Shown: positions 52,285-61,389 of the stretch, piece after piece
Layout: every line of letters starts with the position of its first letter
Position numbering within the stretch: the first letter of the stretch is position 1
DNA from: JABWBH01 sp964526695
GTDB lineage: Bacteria > Planctomycetota > Phycisphaerae > UBA1845
DNA: 64,000 nucleotides
Reading direction: 5' to 3'
Assembly: GCA_964526695.1 (NCBI GenBank)
Contig: CAZGJA010000040.1
Coordinates: forward strand, 1-64,000
Notes under the pieces: model-generated
What the model was told of the DNA's origin: nothing
The model's input: the letters and a program-made list of their open reading frames with translations, nothing else
The model's database searches: none
Translations under genes and position numbers: made by a program

Positions 52285-54795
52285 ATGCAACGAGCGGGAT
52301 TGCGGAAGTGGACCTGGGGGATTTGTCTTGCCTGCGCCTTCAATGGAATGGTCGGCGCCGCCGGGTTCCAGCAGGATAAGCCGCCCGCGGTTGAGGCGGC
52401 CGTGGAAAAGGGCCTGCCGGTTTCCATGGCGGGGTTCGAGGACAAGGGGGTGTTCTTTCTCTTCAAAGGGGAAGACCGCATCGTGACGTCCACGTTCGAC
52501 TGGCAGAAGGATGGGAGCTTCAAGTCGGAGAACGTGCTGGCGCTGGCGGGGCAACAGGTCCGCTTCAGCTTCAAGTACACGCCCGACGCGGATGGGCGGT
52601 TTCTCAAGATCGACATCGACCAGCCTCAAGGCCCGGCCACCGTCGAGCGCGACGGCGAGACGGCGCGCATCACGTTCAAGGAAACCAAGCTGAACGTGAC
52701 CTTCAAGCCGGACACCATCCTCTTCGAGAACTCCTCGCCGGCGCTGATGACGCTGGCGGTGAAGCGGTACGACCGCGCCAGGGGCGGCGACCAGAAGCTG
52801 GCCGTGTTCGTCGTGGGGCAGGCGGTGTTGGACGCCTCGATCGAGTATCAGGACACGATCGAGCGCACGGTGGGCGGGCGCGACCTGAAGCTCGACCGAT
52901 TCATGTACCACTTCCCCGGCGTGGACATTCAGATCTGGGCGGAGGCGAGCGGAAGGGTCTTGCTGGGGGACGTGCCTTCGCAGCGGGCCGCCTACGTGCG
53001 CGAGGGGTTCGAGTCGCTGCGCGTCGAGCCGGAGACGGACCCGCTGATCTCCAAACCGACATTTGAGGTCGTCGAGCAGCGCGGCGTAAGCGTGCCCATG
53101 CGCGACGGCGTGGCGCTCTCGACTGATTTGTATTTGCCCAAGACGGACCAGAAAGCGCCGGCCATTCTGATCCGCACACCGTACAAGAAAGAAATGGGCG
53201 AACTGGACGGCAAGCACTATGCCCGGCGCGGGTATGTCGTCGCCATACAGGACTGCCGGGGCCGCTTTGGCTCTTCGGGCACGTGGGAGCCGTTCGTCAA
53301 TGAGAAACAGGACGGGTACGACAGCATTGAATGGTTGGCGGCGCAGTCGTGGTGCAGCGGAAAAGTGGGGATGATCGGCGGGTCGTACCTGGGATGGGTG
53401 CAGTGGTGGGCGGCCAGCCAGAACCCGCCGCACCTCGTCACGATTATTCCCAACGTTTCGCCGCCCGATCCGTTCTACAATATCCCTTATGAGTACGGGT
53501 CGTTTTTTCTGCTGGGAGCGATCTGGTGGGCCGATGTCGTGGAGCAGGAGGCCACCGGCGATCTTTCCGGCGCGGCGATGAGCAAGATCATGGAGAAGAA
53601 GTATGGCAAGCTGCTCAGCGCGCTGCCCGTCATCGATCTCGACAAGGCCGTGCTCGGCAAGGAGAACAAGTCCTGGCGGACGTGGATCGAGCACAATACC
53701 AGCGACGATTACTGGGCACGCGCCAATTTTCTCGATTCACTGAAGTACACTCGCATCCCCGTTTTCCACCAGTCCGGCTGGTTCGACGGCGACGGCATTG
53801 GCTCGAAGCTCAATTACGCGGCGATGGCCTCACATGGGCATCCGAACCAGAAGCTCATTCTGGGCCCCTGGGGACATCAGAGCGAGGCGTCGCGGCGGAT
53901 CGGGGACTGGGACTTCGGTCCGCAGGCGGCAATCGACCTTCCGCGCGAGTACCTGCGCTGGTTTGATTACTGGCTGAAGGGCGTGGACAACGGCATTGCG
54001 AAAGAGCCGCTCGTGCGCCTCTTTGTGATGAACTCCAACCAATGGGTGACCGGCGACAAGTATCCGTTGCCGCAGACGAAGTTTGAGAAGTGGTATCTGT
54101 CCGGCGGCGGACACGCCAATACTTCCAACGGAGATGGCAAACTCACGCGCGAGCAGCCGCCAGCGGACTCGCCTCCGGACAAGTACACCTACGATCCGGC
54201 GGACCCGACGCCGAATCCTTCCTACTATGAGGAAACCGAGGAGGAGGAGAAACGCGAGAAGTCTCAAGAAGAGGTTAAGAAGATTGCCAAGGAGCATCGC
54301 AACAAGGTCACGGCCCAGCGGCAGGACATGCTGGTCTATACCACCGAGCCGTTCGAGGCGGAGTACTCCTTCGCGGGACCGATCTCGGGCGTGCTGCACG
54401 CCTCGACGACGGCGAAGGACACCGACTGGTTCGCGCGGCTGGCGCTGGTCGAGGCGGACGGGGAAGTGACGCCGCTGGTGGAAAGCCGGCTTCGGGCGCG
54501 ATATCGCAAATCCATGAGCAAGCCGGAGTTGTTGGAACCGGGCAAAACGTATGAGTATTCCCTGGACTTGTGGCAGACGGGGATCACGGTGAAGAAGGGT
54601 CAGCGGCTGCGCGTCGAGATTGCGTCCGCGGATTTTCCTTTGTTCTCGCGCAACCTCAACACGGGAGGGCACAACGAGAAAGAGACGAACTTCATCAAGG
54701 CGGAGCAGACCATTTTCCACGACGCCAAACGCCCGTCGCATGTGCTGCTGCCAATGATCCCAACGCCGCAGGGCACGGAAGGCGAGTCGAGGTAG
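52285..54795 (+). CDS. Exported CocE/NonD family hydrolase
   Basis: 836 residues. Signal peptide in the first 30 residues. Residues 60-260 are an N-terminal beta domain not usual in CocE. The alpha/beta-hydrolase domain (about 280-600) begins VPMRDGVALSTDLYLP, has GGSYLGWVQWW with nucleophile Ser367, SGWFDGDG with Asp501, and ILGPWGHQS with His531. This gives the full triad. The C-terminal X-Pro dipeptidyl-peptidase jelly roll contains PLFSRNLNTGGHNEKET. Family members cleave acyl or peptide bonds, for example cocaine esterase or glutaryl-7-ACA acylase; the substrate is unknown. A charged insert (EETEEEEKREKSQEEVKK) separates the domains. Confidence 0.92.
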   Translation: MQRAGLRKWTWGICLACAFNGMVGAAGFQQDKPPAVEAAVEKGLPVSMAGFEDKGVFFLFKGEDRIVTSTFDWQKDGSFKSENVLALAGQQVRFSFKYTPDADGRFLKIDIDQPQGPATVERDGETARITFKETKLNVTFKPDTILFENSSPALMTLAVKRYDRARGGDQKLAVFVVGQAVLDASIEYQDTIERTVGGRDLKLDRFMYHFPGVDIQIWAEASGRVLLGDVPSQRAAYVREGFESLRVEPETDPLISKPTFEVVEQRGVSVPMRDGVALSTDLYLPKTDQKAPAILIRTPYKKEMGELDGKHYARRGYVVAIQDCRGRFGSSGTWEPFVNEKQDGYDSIEWLAAQSWCSGKVGMIGGSYLGWVQWWAASQNPPHLVTIIPNVSPPDPFYNIPYEYGSFFLLGAIWWADVVEQEATGDLSGAAMSKIMEKKYGKLLSALPVIDLDKAVLGKENKSWRTWIEHNTSDDYWARANFLDSLKYTRIPVFHQSGWFDGDGIGSKLNYAAMASHGHPNQKLILGPWGHQSEASRRIGDWDFGPQAAIDLPREYLRWFDYWLKGVDNGIAKEPLVRLFVMNSNQWVTGDKYPLPQTKFEKWYLSGGGHANTSNGDGKLTREQPPADSPPDKYTYDPADPTPNPSYYEETEEEEKREKSQEEVKKIAKEHRNKVTAQRQDMLVYTTEPFEAEYSFAGPISGVLHASTTAKDTDWFARLALVEADGEVTPLVESRLRARYRKSMSKPELLEPGKTYEYSLDLWQTGITVKKGQRLRVEIASADFPLFSRNLNTGGHNEKETNFIKAEQTIFHDAKRPSHVLLPMIPTPQGTEGESR

Positions 54796-54829
54796 CGGCG
54801 GCCTGCCGGATCGGCAGTACCACGCTCGC

Positions 54830-54967
54830 GATTTCGGATTTCGGATTTCAGATATCGGATTTGAAATGTCAGATTCCGGATTTGGGATTTGCTGCGAAGA
54901 ACCTCCCCATGGCGGATCCAATGGCGGATCCCATGGCGGATCCAATGGCGGTTTTAATGGCGGACCC
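54830..54967. repeat. GATTTCGG repeat and 12-bp AATGGCGGATCC tandem repeat
   Basis: 54830-54895 is a degenerate run of CGGATTT/CAGAT units. 54908-54967 is five exact-length 12-bp units, CATGGCGGATCC alternating with AATGGCGGATCC, the last two diverged. Neither codes a supported protein. Confidence 0.85.
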
Positions 54968-54976
54968 CAAACAAAA

Positions 54977-55013
54977 CGGACACGCGCCGGATTCCCAATC
55001 CGGCGCGTGTCCG
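54977..55013. terminator. Bidirectional hairpin terminator
   Basis: A perfect 17-bp stem with a 3-base CCC loop between the convergent genes ending at 54795 and 55054. In the minus direction it is followed by TTTTGTTTG, a good T-tract. Confidence 0.75.
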
Positions 55014-55053
55014 CTGGGGTCAAACACCGTGAGAACCGATTCCGCTCCGCAAA

Positions 55054-55956
55054 CTACGGGCAGTTTGCGCCGGCCTCGATGTTGCACCCGGACACCGTCA
55101 CGGTGCCGCTGGACGCCGGGCACTGCTTGGCCACGGCCTTGCCGCGGCTGCTGGCGACGCTCTGAATGCAGGCGCCGTCCGGCATGGAGAAGCCATAGGA
55201 GTTTCCAGCGATGACGTTCTTGAGCACCGCCTTGAGAGAACAGCCGCAGCCCTTGGCTCTGGTGCGGATCTTGAGCGTCGGGTTGGCGCTGCATTCATCG
55301 CTGCCGCAGGCGGTGCCGTAGGTGTGGTCGTTGATGACCGGGCTCCACGACCAGTTGAGGTGAGTGAACCGGACACTGCCGATGCCGGCGTTGTGATGAA
55401 AGCCCACGAACAGCGGCGACGCATCGCCCGGAATGCTCACGGTCGTGGAACCGATCAGCGCGCCGGCGGTGTCATACACGTCAACGACCGCGCTGTCCCC
55501 ATAGCCGCTGAATGCCAGCAGATCCACCCCCATCGCCTGCGTGAAGGCGTCGTACTGGATGGTGATCGTGTTGTCGCCCGAGTTGCTCAGAATCGTGCGC
55601 GTGGGCAGGCCAAAATAGGCGTTGCCATTCCACTGCACCTGAACGCCGGTGATGTACGTTGCTCCATCGTTGACGAGTCCAGGCCCCTGTCCGTTGGCAA
55701 TGGAGCTCTCGTCCAGGATCGCGACGTCCGTGTTTGTGGCGCCGCCGTCTCCAATGCTGAATGCCTCAAAGTCATCCGTCGTGCCTCCGCCGCCCAACAG
55801 GGTGTTGAGTTCCGCGCGGCTGCCCAGGAACCCCGCGGGCATGACGTTACCGTCCTGCGATGGAATGACGTGCATCCCCGGGGCGCCGAAGGGCGCCACA
55901 TTTTGCGCCCAGACCGGCGCCGCGAACAACAGCAGAGTACAGGCCAGTTTCCTCAT
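55054..55956 (-). CDS. Secreted protein ending in a Cys-containing CP module
   Basis: 300 residues. Signal peptide MRKLACTLLLFAAPVWA-QN. Residues 60-210 are strand-rich, with TTDDFEAFSIGDGGATN, TITIQYDAFTQAMGVDLLAF and DVYDTAGALIGSTTV. This resembles a PEP-CTERM-associated beta-sandwich (choice-of-anchor type). From residue 222 the C-terminal part CSANPTLKIRTRAKGCGCSL onward ends in GANCP; its pattern loosely recalls the other Cys modules. GAGGAGGGA lies before the ATG. A TATAAT box is at 56058-56063 on this strand. Function unknown. Confidence 0.7.
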   Translation of the reverse strand: MRKLACTLLLFAAPVWAQNVAPFGAPGMHVIPSQDGNVMPAGFLGSRAELNTLLGGGGTTDDFEAFSIGDGGATNTDVAILDESSIANGQGPGLVNDGATYITGVQVQWNGNAYFGLPTRTILSNSGDNTITIQYDAFTQAMGVDLLAFSGYGDSAVVDVYDTAGALIGSTTVSIPGDASPLFVGFHHNAGIGSVRFTHLNWSWSPVINDHTYGTACGSDECSANPTLKIRTRAKGCGCSLKAVLKNVIAGNSYGFSMPDGACIQSVASSRGKAVAKQCPASSGTVTVSGCNIEAGANCP

Positions 55957-56270
55957 GATCGTCCCTCCTCAAAACTCGTTCGTGCGGTCCACCCCCACGC
56001 CCGACGCAGGCGCTTCAATCGTTGAGGCAGGCGGGCCGACGAGACTGTAGAAAGCGGATTATACCAGCCCTGCGTGTCAAAGAGCAATGGCAGGGCGAAG
56101 GAAACGGGAAGATCTCCCCGCCAGGCGGGCACGAGGCGGCGCGCAAAACGGCAGGCTGCGTTCGTTAAGGGGTTGGGGCAAAACAACTTGGGGGAATCAG
56201 ACTATAAACCTGGAGGATAGTCGTTATATGCGTCCCCATACTCGGCTGGGAACCGACCCGAATGGTCGCC
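55957..56270. other. Promoter-bearing spacer between two minus-strand genes
   Basis: TATAAT (minus strand, 56058-56063) and TTGACA (minus strand, 56075-56080) are only 11 bases apart, which is too close to be one promoter. Either box could belong to a different one. No gene. Confidence 0.35.
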
Positions 56271-57089
56271 TCAGCGCTGGCGGCGGCGGCGGAAAATGAC
56301 CCAGGGAACCACGGCGCCGAGCAGAATGAGCGTCGAGGGGCTGGGCGTCAGCGCGACGCGCGAGGAAGTCGATCCCGCGTCGGTCGCGCCGGTCAGCGCC
56401 TGCGCCTGAAATTCCATCGCCGAGGCAAGGCGATCCTGTGTCTGCTTGATGCCGGAAAGGGGTGTCAGCGGATTTTCCCGCCCGCTGCGCTCGAAGAACG
56501 GATCCAGCACGACGGCCGCGAGGTCCACGAAGATGTTGCCGGAAACGTTGATCGGTCCGGCGTCGGCGTCGAAGGTGTCCGACTGCGGTCCATACGGACC
56601 GTCGCTGTTGTAATCGTTGCGAGTCGAGTATCGCAGACTCAAGTCGTAGAAGCCGAGCTGATCGACCGAGAGATCGCCGTCCAGCAGCAGGCTGCCCTCC
56701 ACCGTCGTGTCCTGCAAGCCCAGCCGCTGCGTATAGGCGTAAGTCAGCGGCTGTGCCTGCCCCTGCGCGTTGATCGACGTGCCGAAGCTGATGTCCACGG
56801 TGTGCAGCAGTCGATTGCCCGTGTGGAACTCGAACGACAGGGGACCGTTGAGCGTCAGTTCGCTGCGACCCAGGTCCACGGTCTGATTGGCGAAGTTCTG
56901 GGTGGTGAGGAAGTCGATGCCGCCGGTCAGCGGGTTCTCCTGACCGATGAGATCGAAGCCGAGGAAGTCCAGCGCGTAGGCCGCGTCGCCGAAGGCCAAG
57001 TCATTGATGATGTCCGCCTTCACCGGGACGCCGACGGACGTCGCCAGCAAGACGGCTCCCCAGACAGCGAATGTGCCGACGCGTTTCAC
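56271..57089 (-). CDS. Exported protein with PEP-CTERM-like sorting tail
   Basis: 272 residues. Signal peptide KRVGTFAVWGAVLLATSVGV. The middle is a beta-rich domain of the PEP-CTERM type (LDFLGFDLIGQENPLTGGID, FDADAGPINVSGNIFVDLA). The end, TPSPSTLILLGAVVPWVIF then RRRRQR, is a PEP-CTERM-like signal with the motif, helix and basic tail in the right order. A GTG start at 57089 was chosen: AGGAG lies 8 bases before it, and it gives the signal peptide directly. No exosortase gene is in the window. Confidence 0.75.
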   Translation of the reverse strand: MKRVGTFAVWGAVLLATSVGVPVKADIINDLAFGDAAYALDFLGFDLIGQENPLTGGIDFLTTQNFANQTVDLGRSELTLNGPLSFEFHTGNRLLHTVDISFGTSINAQGQAQPLTYAYTQRLGLQDTTVEGSLLLDGDLSVDQLGFYDLSLRYSTRNDYNSDGPYGPQSDTFDADAGPINVSGNIFVDLAAVVLDPFFERSGRENPLTPLSGIKQTQDRLASAMEFQAQALTGATDAGSTSSRVALTPSPSTLILLGAVVPWVIFRRRRQR

Positions 57090-57356
57090 GGTCGAGTCTC
57101 CTGATGCCATCCGCGCACACGAGGTGGCGAACGTCAGTTCACGGTAGCCGAAGCGATCACCGGCTTCAAGCCACGCGGGCGCCGCTCCACCCGCGGCGAG
57201 GCGGCGCTCGCAGGGGATATCGACGCATTCGAGGGGCGCTCTGCACACCGAGGGAAGGCCGATAGCCAAGTGACCGCAGGGCTGTAGCCTGCAATGGTGG
57301 GGCAGGTCTCCGACCTGCCATCCGCCAGCGCCATGTTCGCCGGCGGGACGCGCAAT

Positions 57357-57851
57357 CTATGCCGAAGGCCTCATCACGAGCATCGCCGCGACGGTGCAGG
57401 CCATCGCCAGCCCCTCACCGACGGGGCCCATCCCTTCGTTGGTCTTCGCCTTCACGTTCACATGCGAGGGCATACAGCCCGCCAGCCGGGCGACGCTCTC
57501 GGCGATGAGTCGCTTGTAGGCCGAGAGCTTCGGGCGTTCCGCATGAATGATGATGTCGATGTTGCTGACCTCGAACCCCTGCCGCTCGACGCGGACCATA
57601 GCAAGCTCAAAAAGCCGACGACTGTCCGCGTCTTTCCAAGTGGGATCCGTGTCGGGGAAAAGCTCGCCGATGTCGGGCAGCCCCGCCGCGCCTAGCACGG
57701 CATCCGTGACGGCATGAAGCACGACGTCGGCATCACTGTGGCCGACAAGCCCCAGCTCAAACGGCACGGGAACGCCGCCGAGCAGGAGCTTGCGCCCGGC
57801 CGCGAGGCGGTGGATGTCGTAGCCCAAACCGATGCGCCACTCGCGCGACAT
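57357..57851 (-). CDS. ispF: 2-C-methyl-D-erythritol 2,4-cyclodiphosphate synthase
   Basis: 164 residues, usual length. GYDIHRL supplies zinc ligands Asp12 and His14, GHSDADVVLHAVTDAVLGA the third, and GELFPDTDPTWKDADS the flexible active-site loop. The MEP-pathway enzyme makes MEcPP from CDP-ME phosphate. The ATG at 57851 follows GAAGGA directly; a GTG four codons upstream is possible. It is divergent from the phosphatase gene at 57982. Confidence 0.96.
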   Translation of the reverse strand: MSREWRIGLGYDIHRLAAGRKLLLGGVPVPFELGLVGHSDADVVLHAVTDAVLGAAGLPDIGELFPDTDPTWKDADSRRLFELAMVRVERQGFEVSNIDIIIHAERPKLSAYKRLIAESVARLAGCMPSHVNVKAKTNEGMGPVGEGLAMACTVAAMLVMRPSA

Positions 57852-57925
57852 TCCTTCATCCACTGTTGATGGCGATATTGTAGAAATCGGCGGTTTCCCG
57901 GCGTTCCTTGCAGTTCGGGTCCGTC

Positions 57926-57955
57926 TTGCCCGAAGCCCCGCGCGCAGGGTACTAT
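57926..57955 (+). promoter_or_regulatory. Possible promoter of the 57982 gene
   Basis: TTGCCC, 18-base spacer, TACTAT. A leader of about 20 bases would follow. Confidence 0.45.
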
Positions 57956-57981
57956 CGGACGCCCGACGTTGAAAGGGTGCC

Positions 57982-58473
57982 ATGAGCGCGAGAGCGGCAG
58001 CGCCGGTGAAAATCCTGTTCCTCTGCACCGGCAACTCGTGCCGATCGCAGATGGCCGAGCACATCCTGCACCACGTCGGCGGGGATCGTTTCGAGGCGCA
58101 CAGCGCGGGGTCGCGCCCGGCGGGCTTCGTGCATCCGCTGGCGATCGAAGCCTTGCACCGGCTGCAGATTCCCATCCTCTTCGCCGAGTCGAAGCGCTGG
58201 GACCGGTATGCGGACGAGCGGTTCGACGCGGTGCTGACGTTATGCGATTCGGCGGCCAAGGAGGAGTGCCCGGTGTTTCCCGGCGCGCCGCTGACGGTGC
58301 ACTGGGGGCTGCCCGATCCGGTGTATCACCCCGGCGCGGAGGACGAGCGGCTGGAGTTCGCGGTCAGCATCGCCCGGCGGATTCTCTCCAAGATCGAAGG
58401 GTTGATCGCGCTCGACTGGTCGGCCGATCGACGACAGCTCAAGAAAGAGCTGGAGCGCTTGGGCGAAATCTGA
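57982..58473 (+). CDS. Arsenate reductase / low-molecular-weight phosphatase family protein
   Basis: 163 residues. The P-loop CTGNSCRSQMAE is Cys15-x5-Arg21, the catalytic site of low-molecular-weight phosphatases. LTLCDSAAKEECPVFPG supplies the redox Cys pair and VHWGLPDPV the WG-x-x-DP acid loop, as in thioredoxin-coupled ArsC. The pair is one residue further apart than in Bacillus ArsC. It probably reduces arsenate to arsenite; a protein-tyrosine or arginine phosphatase role is possible. Transcribed alone, divergent from ispF. Confidence 0.9.
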   Translation: MSARAAAPVKILFLCTGNSCRSQMAEHILHHVGGDRFEAHSAGSRPAGFVHPLAIEALHRLQIPILFAESKRWDRYADERFDAVLTLCDSAAKEECPVFPGAPLTVHWGLPDPVYHPGAEDERLEFAVSIARRILSKIEGLIALDWSADRRQLKKELERLGEI

Positions 58474-58985
58474 TGCCGCGGAAATTGAGTCGTCCTGAGT
58501 CTCTATCCGACTCCGGCGCGCAACCCGGGGATCGTCTTGAAGTTGCCACGCGGCGTGCCTTTGTGCCCCTCCGGCCACAAACCCTCCCGACGATTCCCAT
58601 GCACGTTCGCAAGTTCATGCCATTCCAAAACCCGGCAACCGCAGCCCAATGGAGCAAACTCAGTATTCGTGCAGCGAGCCGCGGACTTCAGTCCGCGCGG
58701 TTTCGCCTCCAGGAAGGCGCCCTCGGCTTCAGAATCGGCGCTACACGAAATCGAAGACGGCTCCAGCCCCGAAACCGGAGCCGACTGGAGACTCAGTTGA
58801 TGCGGCAGGCGCCGGCGTCGCCTGTCAGTCTGAGGTGAAACGCTGGGGGACAGGCGATCCAGCCTGTCAACACGCGCAGAAGCTCGGAGAATGACCGGCT
58901 GAAAAGCCGGCCTACCAAGTGAAGGAGACTTTCACTACGGATTGCTGTGCGCGACGGGGGCAACCGCGATCCGGAGCAAGTCCGG
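58474..58985. repeat. Non-coding stretch with short hairpins
   Basis: GCCGCGGACTTCAGTCCGCG at about 58680, GACAGGCGATCCAGCCTGTC at 58851-58870 and ACCGGCTGAAAAGCCGG at 58893-58909. No gene supported. Confidence 0.6.
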
Positions 58986-59831
58986 TCACTTGCCCTTGGG
59001 CTTGTCGAACGCCGTGACCTGGTACGTCCAGTCCCAGCCTTCCTCGTGCAGCGGGTCCGCGCTGCTGAGCACGTGACCGCCCACGAATACGACGTTCATC
59101 TTCCCGCCGTGCCGCATCGCCGGGAACCAGAAACGCTTGTCGCGCCAATAGAAATCGTCCCATCCCTCGATAGGCGGCGCGCTGAAGAACGGCTTGACCG
59201 ATCGCTTCACCGCCGCCGCGCCGTCCACGTCGAAGAGCAGCGGCACATCCGAATGCCCCAGCAGCCGTGAGTCCAGCACCGCCTCGGCCACGCGCCGGTC
59301 GCCGTTGATCAGAATCGTCTGCCGATAGAGCCGCGCATTGAACGCCAGACTCACGTTCTCGCCGGGTCCGATGCCGCCGTCGTCGCAGGGCATGTCCCCG
59401 AGCCGGGTCAGGGAATCAGGACCGGACGGACACATGATTGCTTCCATCGACGGCTCAAGCCGGGCGCGACGCACCTTCGATTCGTAAAAGTCGCCGACGC
59501 GGTAGGACTTGTCGGCGAAGCTGAGCAGGTAAAACCGCGAGTCGCCGGGCAGGTCGTTGCTCCGCTCGCCGCGGTCCTGCTTGAGATCCTCGGCGAACGT
59601 GATGAAGTCCAGCGCGACCCCGCGCAGGTTGCTGCGACAGGCCACGCCCCGCGCGCCCTGCCGCAACTTCGAGGCCGCGCCGGCGATGAGCGCCATCACC
59701 ATCGTGCCGATGCCGACGACGACGAGCAGCTCGATCAGCGTGAAGCCCCCGCGCGCGCCGATGCGTCGCGTTGCCCCCCGCGCCTTGCGCCTAGCCTCCG
59801 GACGTAAACGCCGATTGAAAGAGTTGAGCAT
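58986..59831 (-). CDS. Prepilin-type pseudopilin with HGGKMNVVFVGGH tail
   Basis: 281 residues. A basic leader ends in ARG-GFTLIELLVVVGIG, the type IV prepilin cleavage site and hydrophobic helix. The rest resembles planctomycete DUF1559-type proteins. The C-terminal RHGGKMNVVFVGGHV is their H-x9-DG motif, with Gly in place of Asp. It may form a secreted pilus-like or surface fibre unit. The start ATG overlaps the upstream gene by 41 bases, so the two are probably translated together. Confidence 0.85.
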   Translation of the reverse strand: MLNSFNRRLRPEARRKARGATRRIGARGGFTLIELLVVVGIGTMVMALIAGAASKLRQGARGVACRSNLRGVALDFITFAEDLKQDRGERSNDLPGDSRFYLLSFADKSYRVGDFYESKVRRARLEPSMEAIMCPSGPDSLTRLGDMPCDDGGIGPGENVSLAFNARLYRQTILINGDRRVAEAVLDSRLLGHSDVPLLFDVDGAAAVKRSVKPFFSAPPIEGWDDFYWRDKRFWFPAMRHGGKMNVVFVGGHVLSSADPLHEEGWDWTYQVTAFDKPKGK

Positions 59832-61389
59832 CTGCGAGGTCCACGTCGCCGTCGAAATCCATGTCCGACAGGACACATTCCGGCGCGACTCCTCCCAGTG
59901 GACCCGTCCAGCATAACGCAAACCCCGCCCAGTCGTCAAGGTCCACGTCGCCATCCCCATCAAAATCCCCTCGCGTGTAGGCCCGATCGGCATCCGCCGC
60001 GCCGACCACGCCGTCGAAATCCACGTCATACACCGAGAAGTTCACCGCAAAGCCCGGTATCGCCACTTTGCCGTTGACCACCCCATCCGCGTCATCCGCC
60101 GTCCCGTCGCGGGCGCGAACGTAATTGTACACATCGAGATAATCAGAAAGATCGGTCGAGCTGTCCCCGTTCACGTTGCCTTCTGACGCGTTCGGGTAAA
60201 GGTCCGTCCAGACGTAGCCGTAGCCGTCGGCCTCCTCGGCGTAGGTCGAGGCGAGCAGGGCGTTAATCTCCCACTGGCGCGGACGCAGCACGTCGGTCGA
60301 TTCCTCATCCCACCAGTCCACCACCACGCGCTTGCAGGGCATCGATCGGTTCTTCCAGTAGTCGCCCGCGTCCTCCATGTCCTCGAGGACTTCCTGCACC
60401 GAGGTCTGGTTGGTCGGGTCGCAGTCGAAGGGGTCCTCGGAGGACTCGCAGCGCATGTCCTGCGCCGCGCGGTTGGTCAGTGGAAACACGAGCGTGATCG
60501 TCGTGCGATCGCTCGAGACGTCGTGCGACCAGCGCAGCGTGCAGACCGGCTCGAACGGGTCCGAGCCGCACAGGCTGAACCCATCGTAACCGTGCGCCCG
60601 GTGAAGCCACGTGCCTACCACGTCCCACGTCTCGCCGGCCTCGAAGGTGTCGTCCGAATCGCCGCCGACGACGTAACGCTCGTAATAGTCGCGTCGGGAC
60701 AGCGCGATGTGCAGCTCCTCCCCGCTGTAATCGACATCGCGCCCGCGGCTGCAATCACCGTCGAGATCAGCCCCGCTGCGTGCGAAGCGGCCTCGAAGTT
60801 CGCTGCGATCATCCGGCACCCCGCCGAAACGCACGCCGTTGCCGAGGTAGCGCAGCTCCGGATAGTCGAACTCCCCGCCGGTGTTCGCGGATTCGTCAAC
60901 GTCCATCTCGATAAAGCCGAAAACGGGATTGGGTCCGAAGGCAAACGGATCCGCGCCCCAGCTCTCGAAGGGCAGGAAGCCGGGCGGATTCATCACGCCG
61001 TCCAGAACGACATCCACGCGCAGAAAACGGTTATTCGACGACTCGTCCCACTGCCCGCTGTAGAGGTTCGCGCAGGCGTCATTGGGCTTCCACGAGCCGA
61101 TGGTGATTTGCTTGATGTCGGGGAGCCGGTGAAGCAGGTCATCGACGAGTCCGTCGGCGCCGAGGTCGGTCCGGCGGATGACGGCATCGCCCAGCCCGTC
61201 CTGATGGACCTCGTAATCATCCGCAAAGACCACAAACCCGGGCAGCAGGAACAGAAGAAACGCGACCGCGCTCCCGCACGCCCGCGCCGAGCCGGCGCAA
61301 ACGCCAGCGCGCGGCCCTCGCGGGCGTCTGCCCATGCCGGCGGTGAACGTGCCTATCACGCAAAATGCCCCTATCCCGCTTCCCGTCAT
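59791..61389 (-). CDS. Exported protein with dockerin-like C-terminal repeats
   Basis: 532 residues. A signal segment AVAFLLFLLPGFVVFA-DD is preceded by an Arg-rich n-region. Residues 60-400 are a beta-rich domain with many acidic loops. The C-terminus has two or three dockerin/EF-hand-like loops: DVDFDGVVGAADADRA, GDFDGDGDVDLDDWAGF and DMDFDGDVDLADAQLFQ, joined by CWTGPLGG. Such loops bind Ca2+ and, in cellulosomes, cohesins; no cohesin is seen here. ATG 61389 has GGGAG upstream; a GTG at 61401 is also in frame. Confidence 0.8.
   Translation of the reverse strand: MTGSGIGAFCVIGTFTAGMGRRPRGPRAGVCAGSARACGSAVAFLLFLLPGFVVFADDYEVHQDGLGDAVIRRTDLGADGLVDDLLHRLPDIKQITIGSWKPNDACANLYSGQWDESSNNRFLRVDVVLDGVMNPPGFLPFESWGADPFAFGPNPVFGFIEMDVDESANTGGEFDYPELRYLGNGVRFGGVPDDRSELRGRFARSGADLDGDCSRGRDVDYSGEELHIALSRRDYYERYVVGGDSDDTFEAGETWDVVGTWLHRAHGYDGFSLCGSDPFEPVCTLRWSHDVSSDRTTITLVFPLTNRAAQDMRCESSEDPFDCDPTNQTSVQEVLEDMEDAGDYWKNRSMPCKRVVVDWWDEESTDVLRPRQWEINALLASTYAEEADGYGYVWTDLYPNASEGNVNGDSSTDLSDYLDVYNYVRARDGTADDADGVVNGKVAIPGFAVNFSVYDVDFDGVVGAADADRAYTRGDFDGDGDVDLDDWAGFALCWTGPLGGVAPECVLSDMDFDGDVDLADAQLFQSAFTSGG

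Noticed and set aside
54866..55165. A 99-residue frame with GGSHGGSNGG units
   Set aside because: It is only the 12-bp repeat read in frame, then the terminator and the antisense of the 55054 gene.
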